Source: Labedella endophytica
GTDB taxonomy: Bacteria; Actinomycetota; Actinomycetes; Actinomycetales; Microbacteriaceae
Length of the DNA: 64,000 nucleotides
Reading direction: 5' to 3'
Assembly: GCF_003990045.1 (NCBI RefSeq)
Contig: NZ_RZGZ01000001.1
Location: forward strand, 682,001-746,000
This document shows, one piece after another, positions 54,204-64,000 of this stretch. Under the pieces are notes generated by a model. The model saw only the letters and a list, made by a program, of their open reading frames with translations, was not told where the DNA came from and made no database searches. The first letter of the stretch is position 1, and each line of letters begins with the position of its first letter. The position numbers and the translations under genes are program-made.

Positions 54204-55379
54204 ATGACGACCGAGCAGACCGCGCCAGGCCGGACCGAGGCGGGGGCCACGGCGACGGCCGGCGCCGTCGTGCCGCCGTCCGCCCCGGCCGCCGAGGTCT
54301 ACGAGTGGGCGCCCGTGACGGCGGCGTCGCGATCCGGTTCGCCGGTCCGGATCGAGACGGAAGCGGCGATCGCCGGGATCATCGCCGGTGTCCTCGGTGC
54401 GATCTTCGGAGGCGTCTCCTTCGTCGGCAGCCTCACTCCGATCTGGGGCGGGTGGTCGGTGGGAGCCGCGGCGGTGAGCACCGTCGTCGTGACGTGCCTC
54501 GTCGCGAGCGTCGTGGGGTACTGGCGGTCCCGGACCCAGCCGGACCAGCGGTGGCGGCTCGGGCTGCCGGTCTGGAAGTTCGTCGTCGACACGGCGGCCG
54601 TGGCCGTCGTGCACGTCGCGATCGCCGCGATGGTCACGTTCGGGGCCTTCTCCATCCTGCAGAACGGCTTCCGCGGTCTGCTCGTCGACGGCTACGCGGC
54701 CCTCATCGCCGTCGGGGTGGCGACGGGGCTCGCGACCTACGCGGTCTCCCTCTCCGTCTCGAAGCTCACGACGGTCACGATGTCTCAGCTGCTCGTCGTC
54801 TTCATGACGATCGGCACCTTCGCGAGCATGGCGATCTCCACCGATCCCCACTGGTGGCGCTACCACTTCAGCCACCTCGGGACGTTCGGCGACCGGGGCA
54901 GCAGCCTCTTCAACGTCACGCTCATCGTCGCGGGGATCCTCGTCACGACGTTCGCCCTCTACGTGGCGCGCGACCTCCGCCTCCTGCACGACCGCGGGCG
55001 GCTCCGGCACCGGTGGGCCGCGAAGGTCGTCTCGACCCTCTTCGTGATGCTCGGCCTCGCGCTCGCGGGGATCGGAGCGGTGCCCATCAACGTGAGCGTC
55101 GTCGTCCACAACGTCTTCTCGTCCGGAGCGAGCATCGTGTTCGCCCTCCTGCTCCTGTCCGTCCCGATCGCCCTGCGCGGGATGCCGTGGCAGTTCTTCG
55201 TCGTGACCGCGGGCTTCTTCGTCGTCCTCCTCGCGGCCGGATACCTGCACTTCCTCCTCAAGTACTTCAACCTCACGGCCTTCGAACTCGTCGCCTACAT
55301 CATCCTGTTCGGATGGATCGCGGTCTTCGTGAGGTTCCTCGCGGCGGTGCTCCGCTCCGAGGAGCCCGCCGCCGCGTAG
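54204..55379 (+). CDS. DUF998-type membrane protein
   Basis: 391 residues with about ten membrane helices. The block HWWRYHFSHLGTFGDRGSSL followed by NVTLIVAGILVT is characteristic of actinobacterial DUF998 proteins. A Thr/Ala/Pro-rich cytoplasmic N-terminus precedes the first helix. Function unknown. TAGACT, six bases, ATG 54204 gives a leaderless start; the GTG at 54201 is in frame but less well placed. Confidence 0.78.
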   Translation: MTTEQTAPGRTEAGATATAGAVVPPSAPAAEVYEWAPVTAASRSGSPVRIETEAAIAGIIAGVLGAIFGGVSFVGSLTPIWGGWSVGAAAVSTVVVTCLVASVVGYWRSRTQPDQRWRLGLPVWKFVVDTAAVAVVHVAIAAMVTFGAFSILQNGFRGLLVDGYAALIAVGVATGLATYAVSLSVSKLTTVTMSQLLVVFMTIGTFASMAISTDPHWWRYHFSHLGTFGDRGSSLFNVTLIVAGILVTTFALYVARDLRLLHDRGRLRHRWAAKVVSTLFVMLGLALAGIGAVPINVSVVVHNVFSSGASIVFALLLLSVPIALRGMPWQFFVVTAGFFVVLLAAGYLHFLLKYFNLTAFELVAYIILFGWIAVFVRFLAAVLRSEEPAAA

Positions 55380-55388
55380 GGTCGGCCC

Positions 55389-55847
55389 GTGGCGATCCGG
55401 TACTGGTTGGCGGTGGCGCACCGTGATCATGTGCGGCGTGCAGTGCAACTCGGCGTCGCGCAGCTGAACTACGGTCGACGCGAGGGACTCGAGGGCATGC
55501 GCGAGTCCGACGGGGTCGCCTTCTACTCCGCCCGCGATGTCCCCGACGGGAATCCCGTGCGCTCGTTCACGGCCGTCGGCCGGGTGGCCGACGACGACGT
55601 CTACCGCGTCGACGGCGGGGATTCGGGATGGCGGCCGTGGCGGCGACGGGTCGACTTCCGCCTCGACGTCGCTGATGCGCCCATCCGGCCCCTCCTCCAC
55701 GTGCTCGAGCTCACGCGGCACTCGTACGACTGGGGTCTGCAGCTGCGTCCCGGTTTCCTCGAGCTCAGTCGGCACGACTTCGAGGTCGTCGAGCAGGCCA
55801 TGCGTGTCCAGCCGGGAGAGCGCTACCCGCGGTCTCCTCTACGATGA
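55389..55847 (+). CDS. EVE domain-containing protein
   Basis: 152 residues. RYWLAVAHRDHVRRAVQLGV, AQLNYGRREGLEGMRESDG and VAFYSARDVPDG match EVE-domain proteins, PUA/YTH-like folds that bind modified bases in RNA or DNA. Its partners here are not restriction genes, so a housekeeping RNA role is as likely as defence. GTG 55389: TAGGGT (55377-55382) and six bases lead into it, the -10 overlapping the TAG stop of the previous gene. Confidence 0.85.
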   Translation: MAIRYWLAVAHRDHVRRAVQLGVAQLNYGRREGLEGMRESDGVAFYSARDVPDGNPVRSFTAVGRVADDDVYRVDGGDSGWRPWRRRVDFRLDVADAPIRPLLHVLELTRHSYDWGLQLRPGFLELSRHDFEVVEQAMRVQPGERYPRSPLR

Positions 55848-55852
55848 CTCGG

Positions 55853-56395
55853 GTGACGAACCCCGCCTTCCCCCCATCCGGCCAGGCCCGGTACCAGGTC
55901 CGCTTCGACGTCGGCTCCGGCGGTCTGGCACGTATCGGCGATGCCGACGTGATCGTGTGGGTCGACGCCCTCGGCGCCAGCCCGATCGACCTCGACACCG
56001 TTCCGTCGGCGGGCGTCGTCCTCGCTGCCGACCTCCGCTCGCGCGCCGCCACGGCCCGCTGGATCCTCGATCATCAGGTCGCCTCGGGACGTCGGATCTC
56101 GATCTCGATCGTCTCGTCGTCGGGCGACGGGGTGTTCGGGTCGGCCGACGTGCTCGTGGCTGGAGCCGTCGTCGATTCCCTCGCGACGCTCGGCATCGAC
56201 TTCACCTCACCGGAGGCGGCCGTCGCTTGCGCCGCGTTCAGCGGGCTCACGGGCGCCGTCGGGCACCTCCTCACGGCGTCGGTCCTCGGTCAGCAGCTCG
56301 TCGCTGACGGATCGATGACCGTCGAGGCCGTGCGGGAGCGGGCGGTCCTCGACGCGGACGTGGACCCGGTGGTGCTCAGGGCACCTGCGGCGTAG
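55853..56395 (+). CDS. ComB-like (2-phosphosulfolactate phosphatase family) protein
   Basis: 180 residues. DADVIVWVDALGA, GVVLAADLRSRAATARWIL, AGAVVDSLATLGIDFTSPEA and the end ASVLGQQLVADG then VLDADVDPVVL loosely follow the ComB plan (VIDVLRA, SGxELxxxG...DVxxA, DxSxxVP). Several catalytic blocks are weak, so it may be a divergent paralogue without that activity. GTG 55853 is preferred: TACGAT, seven bases, GTG gives a leaderless start, and ATG 55844 lies within that -10. Confidence 0.55.
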   Translation: MTNPAFPPSGQARYQVRFDVGSGGLARIGDADVIVWVDALGASPIDLDTVPSAGVVLAADLRSRAATARWILDHQVASGRRISISIVSSSGDGVFGSADVLVAGAVVDSLATLGIDFTSPEAAVACAAFSGLTGAVGHLLTASVLGQQLVADGSMTVEAVRERAVLDADVDPVVLRAPAA

Positions 56396-56444
56396 CGTCG
56401 GAGTGGCCGGGGATTCCGGCTGAACCGTCCGCAGAGGAGACCCC

Positions 56445-56738
56445 ATGAAGGCAGTGCTCGGAGACCGTGTGATCGCGACCGCGGAGGAGGACGACCTCGT
56501 CCGCATCGAGGGCAACTGGTACTTCCCGCCGGCGTCCGTCGATTGGGCGAGCCTCGAGGAGAGCCCCACCCCGTACACCTGCCCGTGGAAGGGCGTGTGC
56601 CAGTACTACTCGCTCACGGGCGGTGCGAACGACATCGCGTGGTCCTACCCGGAGCCCTATGAGGGTGCGGCCGAACGAGTCGGGAAGGACTTCGCGGGCT
56701 ACGTCGCGTTCGATCCCCGCGTGACCGTCTCGGCCTGA
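56445..56738 (+). CDS. DUF427 protein
   Basis: 97 residues: MKAVLGDRVIATAEEDDLVR, EGNWYFPPASVDWASLEES, YTCPWKGVCQYYSLTGGAND, IAWSYPEPYEGAAERVGKDF. This is the full DUF427 domain with its CPWKG motif; function unknown. GAGGAG is upstream of the ATG. Its 3' end overlaps the convergent CGNR gene by 40 bases. Confidence 0.9.
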   Translation: MKAVLGDRVIATAEEDDLVRIEGNWYFPPASVDWASLEESPTPYTCPWKGVCQYYSLTGGANDIAWSYPEPYEGAAERVGKDFAGYVAFDPRVTVSA

Positions 56739-57364
56739 CCCGGGCCCGTCGCGGTGCGGGCGTGCCGTTCCCGGTGCGCCCGCACCTTGTGACGGTTCCC
56801 GCAGCGCTGCATCGAGCACCAGCGTCTCGTGCCGCCGCGCGACGTGTCGAGGTAGATGAGGGAGCACCCGTCGCCGTCGCACGCGCGGATCCGCCCGCTC
56901 GCCGAGGTGTCGAAGAGGGCGATGGCGTCGCGCGCGATGGTCGAGAGCGCCTGGGCCGCGCGGGGCTCGGTCCGACCGGCCTGTCGCGAGCCGCCGTCGA
57001 GTCGCGGCGGGACGTCGGGTGTCGCGCCGTAGAGGTTCACGAGGTCGATGTCCGTCCCGGCGAGGGGCAGGTCCCGTGACCGGGACAGCGCGAGCCGCGT
57101 GATCGCGCCGCGCAGGGCGTGCGCGTCGGCGATGTCGCGGTCCGATGATGGAGACGCGGGCAGGCGTCCAGCCAACCAGTCGTCGAGGTCGGCGGTCGAG
57201 TGCAGGAATTCCCAGGGCTCGTCGATCCGACCGTCGGCCGCGCCGAGACCGCCCGTGTAGGCGAAGTCGAGGGCGAGCGAGCCGCTGTCGAACCACCACT
57301 TCACGCCGTCGCTCGACTCGAACCACTGGCCGGTGTGGGCATCGACTCTCGACGTGACTCTCAC
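56699..57364 (-). CDS. CGNR zinc finger / ABATE-domain protein
   Basis: 221 residues. The N-terminal ABATE-like part has SGSLALDFAYTG and ADLDDWLA. The C-terminal finger reads CDGDGCSLIYLDTSRGGTRR then CSMQRCGNRHKVRAHRERH, the CGNR motif of putative actinobacterial regulators. It probably binds nucleic acid; targets unknown. GTG 57364 is chosen: TACCGT, six bases, GTG is a leaderless promoter, and the upstream open frame is antisense to nothing credible. Confidence 0.85.
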   Translation of the reverse strand: MRVTSRVDAHTGQWFESSDGVKWWFDSGSLALDFAYTGGLGAADGRIDEPWEFLHSTADLDDWLAGRLPASPSSDRDIADAHALRGAITRLALSRSRDLPLAGTDIDLVNLYGATPDVPPRLDGGSRQAGRTEPRAAQALSTIARDAIALFDTSASGRIRACDGDGCSLIYLDTSRGGTRRWCSMQRCGNRHKVRAHRERHARTATGPGQAETVTRGSNAT

Positions 57365-57423
57365 GAGACCACGGTAGTCGGTCCCCGTGGGACGGAGCGG
57401 CGCGGCGTCTCGCCCGGTCGCCG

Positions 57424-57957
57424 TCAGAGCAGCTTGCGGAGGGTACGGAGGTTCCGCGTGGTCGTCGTGGAGCGGTAGCGCGAGCGAGCGGTGCGTTTCG
57501 CGAAGGCCGTGTCGGTGCTCGAGCCGCGTGGGAGGTCCCAGTAGAGCACGCCGTCTCCGCGTGAGACCCTCTCGACGCCCGGAGCGGTGTCGAGCTCGGC
57601 GAAGTCGGCGAGCTCGTCGAGGACACCGGCGTCCGATCCGAAGAGCACGTACGGCTGGCGGTCGTCGACCTCGGCGAACGGGAACGCGCCGACGATCGCC
57701 CGGACCCTGCTCTGCCGCGTGAGGACGATCCACGCGTCGTAGCCGAACGCGTCGGCGAGCGCCTTCTCGACGGCGGCTTTGAGGTCGCTCTCCGGTGTGT
57801 CCCCGCCGTCGAAGACGACGTTGCCGCTCGCGAGCACGGTGCGCACCGATCCGAAGCCGAGCCCCTCGAACACGGCGGCGAGCGGGGCCGATCGCACGGT
57901 GACCCCGCCGACGTTGACACCGCGCAAGAGGGCGACGTGCCGGTCGGTCGTGCTCAC
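57424..57957 (-). CDS. DUF1697 protein
   Basis: 177 residues: HVALLRGVNVGGVTVRSAPL, LGFGSVRTVLASGNVVFDG, PYVLFGSDAG, LYWDLPRGSSTDTAFAKRT. A typical DUF1697 protein, function unknown. GTG start overlaps the stop of the SprT-like gene by four bases (GTGA), so the two are translationally coupled. Confidence 0.88.
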   Translation of the reverse strand: MSTTDRHVALLRGVNVGGVTVRSAPLAAVFEGLGFGSVRTVLASGNVVFDGGDTPESDLKAAVEKALADAFGYDAWIVLTRQSRVRAIVGAFPFAEVDDRQPYVLFGSDAGVLDELADFAELDTAPGVERVSRGDGVLYWDLPRGSSTDTAFAKRTARSRYRSTTTTRNLRTLRKLL

Positions 57958-58451
57958 AACGGTGGGGAGGCTGCGGCGCTGCGGCGCATGGCCGCGCTGA
58001 TCTCACGGCGGTGCCACGCGATCTCGAAGCGCACGTCGAAGCTGCGGGAGCAGACCGCGCACGAGCTGCGGCGACTGGGGCGGCGGTGGCGGTACACGGT
58101 GTGTCCGCTCGGGCAGGTGCCGACCCACGGTGCGAGCTCGTCGGCCGTGCGCCCCGAATGGAGCCGTGCGCCCTCGTAGCCGAGTTCCTCCGCGATGCGC
58201 TTCCACTCGCGGCCGTGTCCGACGGCGGCCCCGGCGAGGGCGTGAGCGACCTCGTGGAGGAGGATCTGATGCACCTCGTCGTCCTCGTAGCGCGCGGCGA
58301 GGTAGCGGGAAACCGTGATGCGGTGGTCCGTGTAGTTGCACAGACCGGCACGCTTCTTCGCGTTGTCGAAGCCGAACGACCACACGGCGGGATCGAGGTG
58401 GAGGGTGATGAGCGCGTCGGCCCAGACCTTCACTCGAGCGAGATCTGCCAT
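57954..58451 (-). CDS. SprT-like zinc metalloprotease domain protein
   Basis: 165 residues. The zinc protease motif HEVAHALAG is followed by GHGREWKRIAEELGYEG (third ligand region), then a C-terminal zinc ribbon with CPSGH and SSCAVCSRSFD. The SprT/Spartan-like fold acts on DNA-protein crosslinks in eukaryotes; bacterial roles are unclear. TATAAC stands eight bases ahead of ATG 58451. First gene of a pair with DUF1697. Confidence 0.88.
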   Translation of the reverse strand: MADLARVKVWADALITLHLDPAVWSFGFDNAKKRAGLCNYTDHRITVSRYLAARYEDDEVHQILLHEVAHALAGAAVGHGREWKRIAEELGYEGARLHSGRTADELAPWVGTCPSGHTVYRHRRPSRRSSCAVCSRSFDVRFEIAWHRREISAAMRRSAAASPPL

Positions 58452-58517
58452 GGACTCACGTTATAACGGGCCACCGACATCGGGGTGCAGCCGTGCCGCC
58501 ACCCGGGGACGAGCGGA

Positions 58518-59042
58518 TCAGACGCGGTCGGCCAGGTACGACTCCGTCACGGCGATCGCGATGAGCGACGACTCGATCTGCTCGTCGGGCGCCCCGAGCT
58601 CGCGGCGCAGGTCGGCGGCCGAGCGGAAGTCGGCGAGGGCCTCGTCGAACCGGCCCATGTCGAAGTACACCTTGCCCCGGTGCTGCAGGCTGAACGCCTC
58701 GTAGAGGGTCCACTCGTGGATGTGGGCCTCGTCGACGCACGCGTTGAGCTCGTGCACGGCGTCGTCGAACGCCCCGCGGAACTGGAGGACCTGGGCGCGC
58801 AGCAGGCGCGGTCGGACGAGCTCCTTGCGGTCGCCCGTGAAGCGGGCCAGCCGCACGGCCTCGTTGGCGACGTCGAGGGCCTCGTCGAGCTGGCCGGCGA
58901 CCTTCAGCAGCCACGCCTTCTCGCACAGGGCCGTGAGGCTGCGGAGGTCGCCGAGTTCGGCCAGTCGTTCTCCGACGGCCTTGAGGTCGACCTTCTCGCG
59001 GAGGGTCGCCGCGTCGTAACCGAGGATGATGCTGTTCGTCAC
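58518..59042 (-). CDS. TPR-repeat protein
   Basis: 174 residues, helical throughout, with tetratricopeptide-type repeats: LCEKAWLLKVAGQLDEALDV, RLLRAQVLQFRGAFDDAVHE, FSLQHRGKVYFDMGRFDEAL. Likely a protein-interaction scaffold; partners unknown. GTG 59042 is chosen: TATCGT, seven bases, GTG is a leaderless start, while the longer open frame has no ribosome-binding site. Confidence 0.78.
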   Translation of the reverse strand: MTNSIILGYDAATLREKVDLKAVGERLAELGDLRSLTALCEKAWLLKVAGQLDEALDVANEAVRLARFTGDRKELVRPRLLRAQVLQFRGAFDDAVHELNACVDEAHIHEWTLYEAFSLQHRGKVYFDMGRFDEALADFRSAADLRRELGAPDEQIESSLIAIAVTESYLADRV

Positions 59043-59183
59043 CGAGCCAACGATAGGCGGCGATCGGAGCGTGCTCCGCACCGTCTCCCGCCTGTCGGCG
59101 ATTCCCCGGCCGAATCCGTCGGAGCCCTCCCGACTTTCTCCACCTCGTGCGGGATGGGGCGGCGTGGGCGTGAGGAAGGCGGC

Positions 59184-60044
59184 TCAGCGCCCGGGCTTGA
59201 CCTGGAAGATCGACTTCGACGGGGGAGGGGAGCCGGTCGCGGTCGCGTCCGTCGCCACGGGTGCGCCGGACGCGAACTCGCGCAGCTCGCGTCCCGAGAC
59301 GGCCTTCGCCGGGTGCGGTCCGCCCGCGAGCAGACGGGGCAGGAAGTCGAAGGGGAGCTCGGACGGAGAGCCGACGAGGACGAGATTGCCGAAGCGGCGG
59401 CCCTTGAGGATCTGCGCCTCGGCGATGACGGCGACGTGGTCGAGCGCGGCCGAGAGCGTCGACACCTGGCTGCGCGCGAAGGCGAGCCCTGGGCCGTCGG
59501 CCACGTTCACCGCGAGGAGGCCGTCCGGCGCGAGCAGTCGCGAGACCTCACGGTAGAACTCGACGCTCGTCACGTGCGCCGGGGTGCGGGCCCCCTGGAA
59601 GATGTCGACGATGACGAGGTCGCACGCGCCGTGGAGGGCGGAGGGCAGGCGTCCGACGACCTCGCGGGCGTCTCCGTACCGGACCCGGATGGACGCGCGC
59701 TTGGGCAGAGGCAGGTGCTCGCGCACGAAGTCGACGAGTCCCCGCTCGATCTCGACCACCTGCTGGCGGCTGCCCGGACGCGTGGCCTCGACGTAGCGGG
59801 GGAGCGTGAGGGCCCCGGCGCCGAGATGCACGGCCGTGATCGGTGCGCCGGGCTCGGCGACGAGATCCACGACGTGGCCGATGCGCCGCACGTACTCGAA
59901 GCTGAGGTCCGCCGGGTCCTCGAGGTTCACGTGCGACTGCGGGGTGCCGTCGACGACGAGCTGGAAGCTGCCCGGGACGAATCGATCGGGCTCGATCACC
60001 GCCTGGAAGCCGCTTCCCTCGAGCCGTACGTGCGGATTGTCCAT
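59184..60044 (-). CDS. Spermidine synthase-like methyltransferase-fold protein
   Basis: 286 residues. Class I Rossmann fold like polyamine synthases: VHLGAGALTLPRYVEATRPG (nucleotide loop), QQVVEIERGLVDFVREHL, VRYGDAREVVGRLPS and DLVIVDIFQGARTPAHVTS. The acidic gate DxxxD of true spermidine synthases is not clear, so it may be one of the fused or orphan actinobacterial paralogues. A Ser/Pro-rich tail ends the protein. TAGTTT, six bases, ATG 60044 is a leaderless start. Confidence 0.8.
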   Translation of the reverse strand: MDNPHVRLEGSGFQAVIEPDRFVPGSFQLVVDGTPQSHVNLEDPADLSFEYVRRIGHVVDLVAEPGAPITAVHLGAGALTLPRYVEATRPGSRQQVVEIERGLVDFVREHLPLPKRASIRVRYGDAREVVGRLPSALHGACDLVIVDIFQGARTPAHVTSVEFYREVSRLLAPDGLLAVNVADGPGLAFARSQVSTLSAALDHVAVIAEAQILKGRRFGNLVLVGSPSELPFDFLPRLLAGGPHPAKAVSGRELREFASGAPVATDATATGSPPPSKSIFQVKPGR

Positions 60045-60350
60045 GCCCCGAAACTACCGCCGATCCACGGTGATGCCGTGACGGAGGCGGGGAATGCGAC
60101 GGTGCGGGAGGCGTTTATACAGGAGTCGCAGCGAAAAGGTCAAGCCGAGAAGTAGACACGGGGATAACTTCTGCATATGATTGACCTTTGCGCTCCCAGA
60201 CGTTTCACTCTGCCTTCATATTGCGGTCGGCCCGTGTGCACGATGATCCCGTTTCCACGGTTTCGATGTGCACCTTTCTGTACGTCCGGCGAGACTTCCC
60301 TCATCAACTGACAGTGACACGACCTGACGGGGTCCACGGAGGTTATTTCC
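60045..60350 (+). promoter_or_regulatory. rpoB promoter and leader region
   Basis: 306 bases without a gene between the divergent spermidine-synthase-like gene and rpoB. It is AT-richer than its surroundings around 60155-60235, with TTGACC near 60181-60186 and CATATT near 60218 as loose promoter elements; exact assignment is not possible by eye. GGAGG (60338-60342) precedes the rpoB TTG. No tRNA, ribosomal protein gene or riboswitch was recognised. Confidence 0.45.
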
Positions 60351-63842
<3,492 letters not shown>

Positions 63843-63899
63843 TCCCGGCCACGGAACGCTCTGTAGGACTTCGAGAAGATTCACCGTAGGAGATAAGAA

Positions 63900-64000
63900 T
63901 TGCTCGACGTAACAACATTTGACGAACTCCGCATCGGACTCGCCACCGCCGACGACATCCGTCGTTGGTCGCACGGCGAGGTCAAGAAGCCGGAGACCAT
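63900..64000 (+). CDS. rpoC: RNA polymerase beta' subunit, 5' end only
   Basis: First 33 codons: [20 protein letters not shown] then [13 protein letters not shown], the standard RpoC N-terminus. It starts with TTG at 63900, with TAGGAGA eight bases upstream. The rest lies beyond the window. Operon with rpoB; both subunits use TTG starts here. Confidence 0.97.
   Translation, partial: MLDVTTFDELRIGLATADDIRRWSHGEVKKPET

Noticed and set aside
55389-55847. EVE-domain gene as part of a restriction or defence island
   Set aside because: No nuclease, methylase or other defence gene lies nearby; the surrounding genes are small housekeeping or unknown families.

Overview
The window reads as chromosomal DNA of a high-GC actinobacterium, most likely a member of the Microbacteriaceae. 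Pointers are rpoB followed by rpoC at the right end, maltokinase-type kinases and Lhr/Nei2 repair proteins of the actinobacterial kind, three copies of a small protein family (DUF7882-like) that I associate with Microbacteriaceae, GTG and TTG starts, and many genes whose start codon lies 6-7 bases behind a -10 hexamer (leaderless transcripts). No tRNA, rRNA, integrase, transposase, prophage or CRISPR array was seen.

Left part (1-23.2 kb): a manganese catalase cut by the window edge; a divergent zinc-starvation pair (cysteine-free L36 and a CobW/COG0523-like protein without a GTP-binding loop) around one Zur-like palindrome; a CsbD stress protein; a lipoprotein; dialkylglycine decarboxylase with an Lrp-type regulator, an esterase and an NhaC-type antiporter; polyphosphate kinase 2, a lipid kinase and a glucose-6-phosphate dehydrogenase; TrkH/KtrB, BCCT and ThrE transporters; a DUF808 protein, an acyl-CoA ligase, an SDR and an orphan histidine kinase.

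Centre (23.2-36.5 kb): an apparently complete high-mannose N-glycan utilisation locus. A secreted Endo-H-type GH18 enzyme would release Man(n)GlcNAc from glycoproteins, and a lipoprotein plus two permeases (no ATPase gene here) would import it. A GH92 alpha-mannosidase, a GH38 alpha-mannosidase and a GH5_18-like beta-mannosidase, none with a signal peptide, would finish the glycan in the cytoplasm. A LacI-family repressor sits in the middle. Four copies of an operator close to CTAAACCGGTTTAG were found: three overlap the -35 box of the endoglycosidase, GH92 and transporter promoters, and one sits in front of lacI. The GH5 gene appears to carry a one-base frameshift near its 3' end.

Right part (36.5-64 kb): three DUF7882-like paralogues mixed with small Microbacteriaceae-type proteins; a HAD phosphatase; an nei2-lhr DNA repair operon preceded by an 11-copy 9-bp minisatellite; a carboxylesterase, a NUDIX-like protein, a maltokinase/glucosamine-kinase-like protein, a coiled-coil membrane protein and a GNAT; a DEAD-box helicase with a long 5' leader and tandem repeats at its stop codon; a run of small conserved genes (DUF998, EVE, ComB-like, DUF427, CGNR, DUF1697, SprT-like, TPR, spermidine-synthase-like); then rpoB and the first 101 bases of rpoC.
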